A stretch of 64,000 nucleotides of DNA, from NCBI GenBank assembly GCA_022393335.1, contig JAJEKB010021019.1, positions 594,541-658,540 of the forward strand, in the 5' to 3' direction. The notes under the pieces are model-generated. The model did not search any database, was not told where the DNA came from, and worked only from the letters and a program-made list of their open reading frames with translations. Made by a program: the position numbers and the translations under genes. This DNA is from Macrotrachela quadricornifera (Eukaryota; Rotifera; Eurotatoria; Philodinida; Philodinidae). The stretch's first letter is position 1, and every line of letters starts with the position of its first letter. Shown here piece by piece: positions 12,618 through 24,561 of this stretch.

Positions 12618-13827
12618 TCATTTCAACATTATCCGATTATTCTTGTGCTGAAGTGTAAAAGCGTCAACTGTCTTTTCATAATCAAGAGACAAATCTCTCT
12701 CAATGAATAATAAAGACAAGGCACTTACGAGGAAACATCGCCAGGTGTCCTCTTCTGATTTTAATAAGTTTTTGTCCACATATACTCCATAGTACCTTAG
12801 TCAAAACCCTGAGAGGATTCGGGTTCCTATTGAGATATGACGAAGTTATTGGATTTCCAATATGTCTGTTTCCAAAAGATCCCTGTGGAGGATCCTAGGT
12901 ATGAAAAAATCGTATTTTTGAACTTTGGTATAAAACTCCACGTATACAAAGGTCTTAACTAGACTAGCTTGTGTGGAAAAATTTCGAAGTTTTGAACAAA
13001 GTCTTGTCGAGATGTAGAACTTTTAAATTTTATGTCTTTCTCTACAGATAGTGTATATAACACGCATTTTTTGAAAGCTTCGTATCTCGACGAGACTTTG
13101 GTTGAAACTTCTGAATTTTTCTACACAAGCTAGTGTAGTTAAAATCTTTGTAGTGTGGAATTTCAGATCAAAGTTCAAAAATACGATTTGTTTATACCTA
13201 GGGTCCTCCGTAAGGATCTTTTGGAAATAGACATAATGGAAACCTTATAATTTCGCCATATCTCAATAGGAACTCGAATCCTTTCAGAGTTTTGACTAAG
13301 GCACTATAGAGTATCTGTGGATAAAAACTCATTGAAATAGAAGGAGAGCACCTAATGATGTTGCCTCATTAGTCTAACGTCAGGCATACTATTGCGTGCA
13401 GCAGTTTTGGTAAGTTTCATTCTACTGAAAGTTCATTCTGTTGTGTCTAATAATACAGGAATAGTCATAGCATTTATAAGAAGGGTTATGGTAGTAGGAA
13501 ATGCTTGTTGTAATGACAAAATTTCAAGATATAAATCAACTATATTTTATAATTTCGATTGTTCCTGCATAGGTTTTAACACTTGAATTTAATTGGATAA
13601 TAATGCAATATCACAAGTCATATAATACATAAAGTTTTTAATTGTTGTACATCTAAAAATGCTGAATGATCAGGTGATAAATATGAAATATCATTAAGAA
13701 TTCCTATATTTGTTTTGGAAAAATAATCGTTCATCCCAATAAGAGTAGCATCAATCACTGGGTAAAAAATAGCACTTCCATATCTGTTTTTACTATCGAT
13801 TTCTTCATGTTTACCAAATGTACTCAT
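12618..13827 (-). pseudogene. hAT transposase C-terminal region, broken
   Basis: Segment 13618-13827 reads as part of the RNase H-like domain (YGSAIFYPVIDATL). Segment 13372-13560 continues into the hAT C-terminal dimerisation region, with TIPV followed by the E-R-x-FS block and KTAARNS. An in-frame TGA at 13433-13435 stands where the family has Arg, consistent with one CGA to TGA transition. The frame is then split by the foldback element at 12728-13368 and resumes at 12618-12727 with ALSLLFIERDLSLDYEKT. There is also at least one break between the two upstream segments. Transposition by this copy is not possible. Confidence 0.75.
12728..13368. mobile_element. foldback MITE with TTA target duplication
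   Basis: The element has arms of roughly 290 bases (left 12728 to about 13020, right about 13075 to 13368) in inverted orientation around a short centre. Termini are CGAGGAAACATC and its imperfect counterpart TGAGGCAACATC. It is flanked by TTA at 12725-12727 and 13369-13371. Removing the element and one TTA restores the transposase reading frame across the junction, which fixes the insertion point exactly. A 3-base TTA/TAA duplication is the signature of PIF/Harbinger elements, so it is probably a non-autonomous member mobilised in trans. It carries no coding capacity. Confidence 0.8.
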
Positions 13828-14552
13828 AATTAAACACTTTTTAAATCTTGTAGAAATTGCTCTTCTTCTTCCTTGTCACACTATAGCATTTGTTCTATTT
13901 GTAAACGGTCGAGTTTGGTTTTTGAAATATTATTAAGGAGTCGCTTGTTAATTTCTTTGTATTGCATATCACAATGTTGCGTCGATATCTTTGGCTGATG
14001 ATGTTAAAAAGATTAAATAGAAGATCACGACAATGTATGTTTATGCAAAAAAATGCAAGCTATATACATATGATGATTATTCATCTATAGGCAGTGATGC
14101 GCATAGAATATCAGAAGAGATGATATCCACAGAAAGAAATCCAGGTAAAAGATATCGAAAGGAGATGACATTTAAAGAAATGTCTCAAAGTGTAAGAAAG
14201 GTTAACTAATACATTTTGGAGAAGATATTATGAAATGATATCTACAGAAACACATCGAGATGAAAAAGATGTTCATCAAGCGAAAAGAAATAATAGACAT
14301 GAAGTAAACTGAGTTTACAAGAGGATATTACAACATAACAACACAGATTGAAACAAAAAACTAATCATACACCAGACGCTGCTTTGTTACCAATGAGTCT
14401 GGAATTTATTCTATAAATGTCCCTCACTAACAGATTTTCAAGGTCACGCAATTAGCACAATAACGCAAAAAATGAAGGGCAAATCTTTACTTTCATTCCA
14501 TTTTTTTTCTCGGTGCCCGGACTAGCCCCTCCCCCTCCAGTTACACCACTAT

Positions 14553-14752
14553 ATGAGAGGATACGATAATATTCTTTCTTCTCAATCAAATTCTTATTTT
14601 TGCGTTGAAATTCACGGGGAGGAAAAACTCATTCATAAGCAGGCCGCCCGCTGGCTTTTAACTGATGAGAAAGCATCTCTATCAGTTTATCAAGTTGAAC
14701 GGGTTCAGGAGGTAAATACTCGGCAGAGTGATGTACTAAATTCTATATACAG
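14553..14752 (+). pseudogene. orphan GC-rich exon-like fragment
   Basis: An open frame of about 66 codons (contains HKQAARWLLTDEKASLSVYQ) ends exactly at a good splice donor, ACAG/GTAAAAC. Base composition is clearly more GC-rich than neighbouring genes. Its left edge abuts the hAT terminal repeat, and no upstream exon is visible on the far side of the transposon. I do not recognise the protein. It may be a transposon-captured or transposon-truncated exon. Confidence 0.4.
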
Positions 14753-15171
14753 GTAAAACGTTTTTGTTCTTTCTTTCTCATTTTTCAGATTTTTATTGTT
14801 TTTGTTTGCTCGTTTTTCTCAATAAACTACAACAAACTAATATACTTTTAAGTCCCAGTTGGCTTAATATCCATCATAACAAGTGGCGTGTCTAGACAGC
14901 TGACGACGATAGATCTATTTTTTACTATCAGTTAATTTATTGTTTCTCGGGAGAAGATTCTGTACCGAACCTTTCAAGTGTGATAAAAATACGAAAAAAT
15001 CCTAGAATCTCTAGAAATCTTATCACAATTCGCAAAATCTCAAAAAACTAAAAAAGTCCAGAAAATACGAAAAAAACAACGAAAATCTCGAAAACACGGA
15101 ATCAATCGTTTTTCCCTTGTCAAATCTCTTATTCATCATAGTTTGAAATTAAAACATCTAATGTAAAGTAA

Positions 15172-15478
15172 GCTGCCATGGTGGAGTGGTTACGTTGCCT
15201 GGCACGTACTCACAAGGTACTATTTTCAAACCTCAGTATCGTCATCCATGGAGTGACCCTGGACAAGTCACTAACGGCTAAGTTGTCTCAAATGATTCAT
15301 TTCACATGAGTTATTCGTGCTGACTACATCTTTAGTCAGTATGTTAGACGGAAGAGGGTGCACATACTGCCCTCTGCAAAAAAAAGACAATGAAATCCGA
15401 CTGCATGTGGAAACTAGTAATAATAACCGCGACCAACCCCTCCGAGCGATAAGCCTATGGGACGTTATTATTATATAT
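15172..15478 (+). mobile_element. tRNA-derived SINE, complete copy
   Basis: A perfect 13-base direct repeat TAATGTAAAGTAA flanks the element at 15159-15171 and 15479-15491, a retrotransposition target duplication. The head resembles a tRNA gene: A-box-like TGGTGGAGTGG near 15180 and a degenerate B-box-like TTTTCAAACCTC near 15230. The middle contains GACCCTGGACAAGTCACT (about 15256), much like the conserved core of MIR/CORE-type SINEs. The 3' end is a short TTATTATTATA tail. It would be transcribed by RNA polymerase III and moved by a LINE in trans. Confidence 0.8.
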
Positions 15479-15491
15479 TAATGTAAAGTAA

Positions 15492-16211
15492 CCAATTTAT
15501 TTCATTCTAAATCGGAACAATCATTTACCAAACTTTTCCACTTCTCTTTCGATCAACTGATTATAGCTAACTACTAGTAATTTCATGACCCATGGTTTGC
15601 TCTCCCAAGGTGGTAGATTGTCCTTATTCTCTAAATTACTAAACTTACCACAGATGATAACAGAGCCCTTGTTAATCAATACATTGAGCATTTCAAGTCC
15701 GTTCCATTGGCAGATATTCTTTGATAAACATTTGTTAAATAGGTTCCGACTATTAAATGAAAGCGAAAGAATATTATTATATTGTAGTTCGAATTGATCT
15801 TCGAGCCGACCACTTATCGAATGACACATATTGTAATACACATCAATGACTTTCTATTCTTACATTCTACATTATACTGATTTCAATACCTCTTTTTTTA
15901 AAAACTTCGCATTTTACCAGAATACTTCGAAGTATAAACATAAACACTTTATCGATCACAATCGCACCACACAAACCGATCTGTTTATATTATCAACGCT
16001 CGAATATTCACATATCCCACCCTTCATTTCAGTCGTTAGACACCATGTTTCCAACTTACACTAACATAAAAAATCATCTACATAGCAATTCCTCAAGCCC
16101 AAATCGATACTCAGCAACATGAAAAAAGCATCAAATACTTTTAAACTTCCATCAATCCCACCATCAACATACTAACGCACTATATTTTCAAAATACGCCA
16201 ATAAAATGCAA
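15492..16211. other. spacer downstream of LRR gene 1
   Basis: A minus-strand frame of 106 residues (15521-15841) ends at a possible donor TTTG/GTAAATG but matches nothing I know; it could be a decayed coding fragment. The remainder, 15850-16211, is AT-rich and probably includes the 3' UTR of LRR gene 1. Confidence 0.3.
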
Positions 16212-19200
16212 TCACAAAGCCGAGTCAGAAAAAGTATATTTTACAGGTGTCCCACCACGTTGCAAAAAAAATTTCAAGCTGTTATTTTTCGCCAATAGGC
16301 GAATCACAGATCGTTTGCCCAAGTCGTCTATTTCATTCTCGCGTAGGTCGAGACTTTTCAGTGTCTGAATAAAAAATGCAATCCGTAAATAAATTGCGAA
16401 ACGACGAAACGTGATTTACCTTGCTAGACCGAAAACAAGCAGCGAGAGTTTTAGCCCCTTCCACGTCGATAAAATTTCCCGAGAGATTGAGACTGGTGAG
16501 TGTCTATGTGAGAAACTGTAAAATGCAACGAAAAGAGATTGAAAAAATTGAAACTCACTGCGTTATTTTGAAAAGCCTCAGCCAAATGTTTGGCCCCATC
16601 AACGCTGATGTAATTGTAGGAAAGATTGAGAGTAGTGAGTGTCTATGTCAAAAGGCAAACATACAAAGAAAAGAAATAAAGAAAGAATGAAACTCACTGC
16701 ATTATGTCGGAAACCATCAGCCAGATCTTTCACACCCTTATCCCAGATATTATTCCTGCACAGATCGAGAGTGATGAAAGTCTACGTAAAAAAATGAAGA
16801 TGCAAAGAAAAGAGATAGAGGAAGAATGAAACTCACTCTGTTATTGCCGAACGCCTCAGCCAAAACTTTGGTCCCCATGTCGCCGATCTGGTTGTTGGAA
16901 AGATTCAGAGTGATGAGTGTCTATGTGATAGAATGAAGATGTAAAGAAAAGAGATAGAGGAAGATTGAAACTCACGACATTATGTCGCAAAGCATAAGCT
17001 AGTTCTTTGGCCCCTTTGGCGCCGATATCATTACCAGAGAGATCCAGAGTGATGAGTTGCTATGTGAGAAAGTGCTGATGAAAAGGAAAGAGATAAAGAA
17101 AGAATGAAACTCACAGCGTTATTTCGAAAAGCACCAGCCAGATATTTGGCTCCATCAACGCCGATATTGTTGTAGGACAGATTGAGAGTGATGAGTGTCT
17201 ATCTCAGGAAATGAAGATGCAAAGAAAAAGAGATGTAGAACGAATAAAACTCACTGCGTTATTTCGCAAAGCATCAGCCAGATCTTGGACTCCTTCGGCA
17301 CCGATATCATTGTAGGAGAGATTGAGAGTGGTGAGTGTCTATCTCAGGTAGTGAAGATGCAAAGAAAAAGAGATATAGAACGAATAAAACTCACTGCATT
17401 ATTTCGTAAAGCATAAGCCAGATCTCTGATGCCTTCGGCGCCGATATCATTACCAGAGAGATCCAGAGTGGTGAGTATCTATCTCAGGAAGTGAAGATGC
17501 AAAGAAAATAGATAAAGAAAGAGTGAAACTCACTGCGTTATCTCGGAAAGCATCAATCACATCGTTGATCCATTCAGTGCCGATATTACTCCATGAGAGA
17601 TTCAGAGTGGTGAATGTCTATGTGAGACAGTGAAGGTGCAAAGAAAAGAGATAGAGAAAGAATGTGTGAATCCATGGGAAACGTACCATTTTATACATGA
17701 CTTCCTCAGAATTAGTTCAAAATTTCAGTATTTGTAGACCTCGACGAGCTGATTATTTTGATTCCAAATTATCAGAAATTTGAATATAACTAGGGCTAAA
17801 ACTAACTTAAATAAGATTAAGGAAATTTGGCATACGATATGCTAAAATCGAAATATCTTGGTGTTTTGAAAACTAGTCCGAGACCATTGTCTTCTTTATT
17901 TTACAATAAAATACTAACAATCTCTCTCTCTCTATATGTATATAGGTGGCTTCTCTTCAGTTCCCTCGATCTATATATGAATGAAATACTTTGGTCTGAA
18001 AAAGTAGATCTTTGACTGATGAGACTGTGCATGGATTACTAGGTTAATTTGATTTCTAAATAGCAATCCTCTTCCATTTTTGTGTGAGTGGTGCCATATC
18101 ATGTTATGTAGAGCGTTACTTGTTCTATCTGTTAGTATGTAGATTTTTTCTGCTGATTAAGATAGTTGTCCATTTGAGAGGTAAAATGTTTAAACATTGC
18201 TGTCATGTGGTTTATGTCAGATGCACTTTAAAGGTTTTTTAAAACAATAGTCGCTGGAATGAGCGGAAATTCTGTTTGCCTTGGAAATATTAAATGTAGG
18301 CGCACAGCAGAATCTATTAATATCAGATTCAGAATGTTTAATTAAATTGTCATTCATTTTATCTACCATGTCAACCTATCTGCAAAATCCTTACAAAAAG
18401 CAATCCCTATTGTTTGGCATATCATATCCTAAGAAAGAATTAGTATATTGAGAAATTAGTTGATCGAAAACCAAATATTTGTCATTAAATCCGCTATATT
18501 GAAGAATAGCTATCTCAAGAATACCGATTGGTTCAATTAAAATGAAGTTATTTGCCTCACACTCATATCTGCATACCCTTTAATAAGCTAAACATCGAAT
18601 AGGTAACATTGAAAATTGTTTATTGATATGAGATGTACTAGTATCGAATAAATCATCATCTACATTCTTGAGATAGAGAGTAACCCAAGCTTTCAAGAGG
18701 CGTTAGAAAACCTTTCAGAATCGTAGATTATCTCACTAAAAATTCCCGAAAGTGTAATTCAAATTAACGTGATAACATTCAACATTAAAAAGTGTACTAA
18801 TCTTTTCCGTAGTTTACAACCATAACTTGCGATGAATAGAAAAAAAATCACTAATGATATCTGGCAGACTTCTTTCTCTTATAGTTGAGAGTTATTTCCC
18901 TTCAAATTTTCGGTCCATTTGATAGAATAATTCTCTCGAAAACCATCGAATTCCGTCTGAAATCACCTATATAACAGCAATGTTTAAACATTTTACCTCT
19001 CAAACGAACAACTATCTTAATCGGCAGAAAAGATCTACATACTAACAGATAGAGCAAGTAACGCTCTACATAACATGATATGGCACCACTCACACAAAAA
19101 TGGAAGAGGATTGCTATTTAGAAATCAAATTAACCTAGTAATCCATTCACAGTCGCATCAGTCAAAGATCTACTTTTTTAAGACCAAAGTATTTCATTTA

Positions 19201-21796
19201 TATATAGATCGAGAGAACTGAAGAGGAGCCGCCTATATATATATATCTAGATTGTTAGTATTTTATTGTAAAATAAAGAAGACAATGGTCTCGGACTCGT
19301 TTTCAAAACACCAAGACATTTCGATTTTAGCATATCGTATGCTAAATTTCCTTAATCTTATTGAAGTTAGTTCTAGCCCTAGTTATATTCAAATTTCTGA
19401 TAATTTGGAATCAAAATGATCAGCTCGTCGAGGTCTACAAATACTGAAATTTTGAACTAATTCTAAGAAAGTCATGTATAAATTGGTAAGTTTCCCATAC
19501 ATGCACCCAATGAAACACACTGTGTTATTTTCGAAATCATTAGACAAATCTTCGACTCCTTCGGTGCGGATATTATTGTTCTGCAAATCGAGAGAGGTGA
19601 GTGTCTATGTGAGAAAGTGAAGATAGAAAGAAAAAAGATAAAAAAGAATGAAACTCACTGCGTTATTTCGAAAAGCATCAGCCAGATATTTGAGCCCTTC
19701 GGTGCCAATATTATTGCTATGCAGATCCAGAGTGGTAAGTGTCTATGTGAGAAAGTGAAGATGGAAAGAGAAAAGATAAAGAAAGAATGAAACTCACTGC
19801 GTTATTTCGAAAAGTATCAGCCAGAAACTTAGCCCCTGTATCGTCGATGTTATTGCCAGAGAGATTGAGAGTGGTCAGTGTCTACTTGTGAAAGTGAAGA
19901 TGCAAAGAAAAGAGATAAAGCAAAAATGAGTCTCACTGCGTTATTTCGAAAAGCATCAACCAGATATTTGAGCCCTTCGGTGCCAATATTATTGCAGTGC
20001 AGATCGAGAGTGGTGAGTGTCTATGTGACAAAGCGAAGATGTAAAGAAAAGAGATAAAGAAAGAATAAAACTCACTGCATTATTCCGGAAAGCATCAGCC
20101 AAATGTTTGGCCCCTTCGGCGCCGATTTCATTGTCAGAGAGATTAAGAGTGGTGAGCGTCTATGGCAGAAATCGAAGATGCAAGGAAAAGAGATAAAGAA
20201 AGAATGAAACTCACTGAGTTATTTCGGAAAGCATCAGCCAGATCTTTAGCAGTTCTGGCTCCGATCTTGGTGTGGGAGAGATTGAGAGTGGTGAGTGTCT
20301 ATGTGAGGAATTGAAGATGCAAAGAAAAGCTATGAAGGAAGAATGAAACTCACTGTATTATTTCGGAAAGCATCAGCCAAATGTTTGAACCCTTCATATC
20401 CGATATGATTCTCGGAAAAATTGAGAGTTGTGAGTGTCTATGTGATAAATTGAAGATGCAAAAGAAAGAAATAAGGAAAAAATGAAACTCACTAGATTAT
20501 TTCGGAAAGCATTTGCCAGATCTATGACACCTGTATCGCAGATATTATTCTTGCATAGAGCAAGAGTGGTGAGTGTCTATGTGAGGAATTGAAGATGTAA
20601 AGAAAAGAGATAAAGAAAGAATAAAACTCACTGTGTTATTTCGAAAAACATCAGCCAAATGTTTGGCTCCTTCGGCTCCGATTTCATTGCCCGAGAGATA
20701 AAGAGTAGTGAGCGTCTATGTGATAAATTGAAGATGCAAAAGAAAGAAATAAGAAAAGAATGAAACTCACTATATTATTTTGGAAAGTATCAGCTAGATA
20801 TTTGGTCCCAACGGCGCCCATATTATTCCGCGAGAGATTCAGAGTAGTGAGTGTCTATGTGAGAAGGTGAGGATGGTTAGAAAAGAGATATGGAAAGGAT
20901 GAAGCTTACTGTGTTATTTCTGAAAGCATAAGCCAGATCTTTCGCCCCTTCACAGCCGATATGATTATCGGAAAGATTGAGATTGGTGAGTGTCTATGTG
21001 AGAATTTGAGAATGCAAAGAAAAGAGAAGAAGAGAGAATGAAGCTGACTGCGTTATTTTGGAAAGCATCAGCGATATATTGGGTCCCTCCAGCGCCGATA
21101 TTATTCCATGAGAGATTCAGAGTGGTGAGTGTCTATGTGAAAGCATGAAGATGGAAAGAAAAAAGATAAGGGAAGGATGGAGCTTACTTTGTTATATCGG
21201 AAAGCATCAGCCAAATGTTTTGCCCCTTCATTGCTAATATGATTCTGGGAGAGATTGATAGTGGTGAGTGTCTATGTGAAAACGTGAAGGTGGAAAGAAA
21301 ATAGATAAAAAAAAGATAAGCTTACCTTGTTATTTGAGAAAGCATCAGCCAAATGTTTGGTTCCTTCATTGGCAATATGATTCTGGGAGAGATTGAGAGT
21401 GGTCAGTGTCTATGTGAAAAGGTGAAGGTGGAAAGAAAAGAGATAAGAAAAGGATAAGTTTACTTTGTTATTTCGGAAAGCATCAGCCAAATGTTTGGTC
21501 CCTTCATTGCCGATATGATTCTGGGAGAGATTGAGTGTAGTAAGTGTCTATGTGAAAACGTGAAGGTGGAAAGAAAAGAGATAATGCAACTCACTGTGTT
21601 ATATTGAAAGGCATCAGCGAGATATTTTGCCCCTTCGTTGCCGATGTGGTTGTTCGAGAGATGAAGAGTGTTGAGTGTCTGTGATAAAATGACCGGAAGG
21701 GTGCGGTAAATTGTATAGTTTTGAGTTTACCATGTTATGCCGCATAGTTATTGCAAGTAATCGTGCCGATGTATTATCGATTCGCGTGTTTTGCAT
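16212..21796 (-). CDS. LRR-only protein 1 (ribonuclease-inhibitor/NLR-type repeats), one repeat per exon
   Basis: About 27 exons on the minus strand. The first, about 21731-21796, starts with ATG (MQNTRIDN) and encodes half a repeat. Some 25 exons of about 84 bases follow, spaced every 138-142 bases (right block 19520-21680, left block 16418-17617). The last, 16212 to about 16363, ends in TGA. Each middle exon encodes one 28-residue repeat of the form TLTTLDLxxNxIGxEGxKYLADAFRxN, the ribonuclease-inhibitor-like class found in NLR proteins such as NLRC3. Introns of about 55 bases mostly begin GTGAGT and fall between the same codons, so exons can be added or lost without frame change. I see no NACHT, death or TIR domain, signal peptide or membrane segment. 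The repeats form a curved ligand-binding scaffold; ligand unknown. One intron holds a 1.8 kb inverted repeat. Exact ends of individual exons are approximate. Confidence 0.75.
17672..19507. repeat. large inverted repeat inside an LRR-gene intron
   Basis: The left arm (17672-18207) and right arm (about 18975-19507) are reverse complements at roughly 90 percent by eye over about 530 bases, with a unique centre of about 770 bases. The outer edges lie next to the flanking LRR exons, and homology runs up to the GTGTGT donor of the upstream exon. Both LRR blocks keep the same orientation on either side, so this is an insertion or local inverted duplication, not an inversion of the gene. The centre has no open frame that I recognise. 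Confidence 0.8.
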
Positions 21797-22965
21797 GTTT
21801 GCGATAGTGCATGACTATATGTAAAATGGAGAAGAATTTTTGTTTTGGTGTATTTACCATGTGGAGTCACTGTGCGATACTATCAAGTTGAATGTTTGGG
21901 AATGGATATATTGTGTGGAGGAAAGGACTAATGTAGAATGGTATTTGAGAGAGGTTAAAATGGCGACTCTAGGAATATGTGGTATTAGTATTGGGATCAC
22001 CGATGTGATGAGAGTTGCGCGGCTGAGACAATAAGTATACTGACGGTGACATTGGCTAACTGAAATGACCTGAATCGCCTTATGGGTAAGCTATAGAGGG
22101 ATACATTTTCATTGAAGCTATGGGCGCATTTCGGTGACTATGTTGGTTTGTACTAAGATACACTAATGCGAAGTCCTTCAATTAGTATTTATGTGACATA
22201 TATTGACATTTTTAGTATGTAGTATATGAAGGACTGAAAACGGATTTATAGGATTGAACTATATCATCTTGACAACATGGTTTCTAAAGAATTTTCTGCG
22301 AATGAATTGTAGTTCGACAAGATTCGGTTGGCGAATGAAGAAGTTATTTATGACCGTTTTGTTGCAATAGAAAGTTATGGTTGATTTATTATCGTGTATG
22401 CTAGACTCTTTTAAGTTTTTTCTTTAGTAGATTTTTCTCATTTATCTCCATTGCGTTAATTTACTTTTCATAGTGGTGAAGGTTGGCGTGCTGATAGAAC
22501 ATATTAAAAGCCTTGAAGATTGTATTCTTTGTCATTTTGTTATATACGTCGGGTTAAAGGCCTGGTAGACGAAAGAAGAAAGTATTGAGTTACATTTTCT
22601 TTCCGCTGATTTTGCATCGTTCAATGTTTAGGATATATTAAACCTAGGCACGATCACATCTGAGTTTCGTAAAGAAGGCCTGGGAAAGCTAGCTCTCTAT
22701 ATAGAGTAATCGAAGAAATGATGCTGTGTTTTTATAAGCTACTCGATTTTGCTACAGTGAATTTCATAATAAGAAAGTTTCGATAAGAACTATGTTTTTG
22801 TTGAAAGTTAATTAGTGAGTGAGGCAAATTCTAGTTTGAATTCTTGAATATCTTCTATTAAAAACTAATATATAACACAAACTTCAGCATAAATAACTCT
22901 ACGATTAATAAAGAACTGTTTATATTATGTACGAAATAAGAAAAAAGAAGTGTTTCTTTCTCCAG
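21797..22965. other. upstream region of LRR gene 1, no gene seen
   Basis: Probably holds the promoter of LRR gene 1 in its first few hundred bases. Bases 22735-22815 resemble the left arm of the inverted-repeat element at 25970-26735 (shared block around TTCGATAAGAACT), suggesting a diverged partial copy. Confidence 0.35.
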
Positions 22966-23235
22966 GAGAAAACTGAATTTTTTGAGGCAACGAAATAAGA
23001 CTCAAATAAATTTGAAGGAAATCTTCTCTTTTCTAAATGAATCTCGCTCTAAAAAAAGTAGATACTCTACGGAATCTGTATCTAGTGGAAGATCTTTTCG
23101 AACTTTGCGTCGGTCTGCTGAGCCTGAAAATAATCAAGCTGTGATCGATCGAAACTTTTTAGATTCAGTAGACTGTTACGAAATCCAAACGGATCTTCCC
23201 ATAAATGCAAATTTAGTAGAGTATCTACTCTTTGA
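22966..23235 (+). pseudogene. exon-like open stretch, unidentified
   Basis: A 270-base open frame is bounded by an acceptor TTCTCCAG and a donor TTTGAG/GTATCA. It encodes about 90 residues, with a Ser/Arg-rich middle (SRSKKSRYSTESVSSGRSF). The absence of an ATG and the two splice-like borders fit an internal exon. No partner exons could be joined with confidence, so it may be a relic. I do not recognise the product. Confidence 0.35.
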
Positions 23236-24561
23236 GGTATCATTCTGAATTTGCACGGCAACCAACAATTAACACTTACGTCAATCTTAGATTCCATTAT
23301 AGTCAGAGTTTTAAGTGGTTTTATGTATCTCTTAGATCCTCCAATGAAATGGACAGGTATATCTTATGGGTCTCAATAAGAAAAGAAAATGGACGTTTGA
23401 CAGGAATATAAAACTAATATACCATAGTTATTTATCAAGATTAGAATTATAAATGACGTATTTCTTAATAGCTGGCTTTATTATTCGAAATTATAGGTTG
23501 TTCGAATTAAGTCTATTTTTTGGAGAAATAAATACGCTCACATCGCTGCAATCACTGATGATAATAGATAAAACTACTAGCCGTGTATATTTTGATAGAC
23601 TTGGTATCTCAGCCCACTGATAAGCGTCATTGTTTCAGTGAATTCTGATATCAAGGTTAGTATTTCAGTGTTTTCGCCAAAACTGCATATCCCTAGACTG
23701 CTTAGGGTATTTGATTGAAAATTCATTGCCTTTAGAGGTGACAATTGTTGCACTGATATTAGTCATATTTAGTGAAAAGAGATCGAAGGAAGCACTTAGT
23801 CTGTTATAATTGCAGTAGTTAATTGTAACTGCAAATGGCTTGCGAGCTATTCTGGAAACTGGTTATGTGTACAATATAATAGCGGAATGGAACCAGTGTT
23901 ATATATTGTTGTCATCTCAGAAAGAAAGGAATTATAAGTGATCAGTAGCTAGTGTTACAGAAGATTTCTATATTGGGATACACTTCTCTATAATAGACCT
24001 AGCTGTAGGATGAGGAATAAGTTTAATATACAGAAACAACTTCAGTGAAAAACGAATCAAAAATGGTACATAGCGAATCGGTCTGTCATAACAATTTTTA
24101 AAGACAATCACAAAATTGCTTTGATTGAAAAACGATCGATAAAATAGAATAATGCTGTAAATTAGAAGATAGATTTTTTAGATTCGATATTTTTGTGTCA
24201 TACGTAAATGTAACGTTCAAACTTGATATTTTCCCGTCAACATGTGAGGCGTAGAATCTCAATGTGGTGGACGGTACATTAAAAAAGATGCTACATGAAA
24301 TCTATGAAGAGTTTGGAATATTGTACTAAATTCTACGTCTTTGAAAAGTTTCGTAAAAATCCTTTTTTACTCGTTTCGAAAAAATTTTGATAGCTTAAGT
24401 GACATGTATAATTCAGTAAAATATTACTCAACTTACGAATATCTTTTTTGTCGCTGTTATCAACGCCTTGTCATCGCATATAACTACCTATTTTTATACC
24501 TGACTCCTTATTTATATATCTGCAGACATAATAACATAATTATAAATAACAATAGGTGTTG

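Larger units (their letters stand above)
12422..14551 (-). mobile_element. degenerate hAT-type DNA transposon
   Basis: The left end TAGTGGCGTAACCAGG and the right end (reverse complement TAGTGGTGTAACTGG) form imperfect terminal inverted repeats of the TAGTGGYGTA type known for hAT elements. Between them the minus strand carries hAT transposase remnants at 12618-13827. I could not find a matching 8-base target duplication, so the outer boundaries or flanks have changed. A 641-base foldback element sits inside its transposase. The right half (13830-14520) shows no readable transposase and is probably decayed or replaced. Confidence 0.65.

Noticed and set aside
15521..15841. Minus-strand 106-residue frame downstream of the SINE
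   Set aside because: It ends at a donor-like site and could be a relic, but no motif, partner exon or homology was recognisable, so it is not called as a gene.
16421..17416. + strand frames of 70-90 codons across the LRR array
   Set aside because: They are antisense shadows of the minus-strand LRR exons and their introns; the minus strand reads canonical repeats with splice sites.
17921..17942. Short TC/TA dinucleotide run
   Set aside because: Ordinary microsatellite within the inverted-repeat arm; not worth a separate call.
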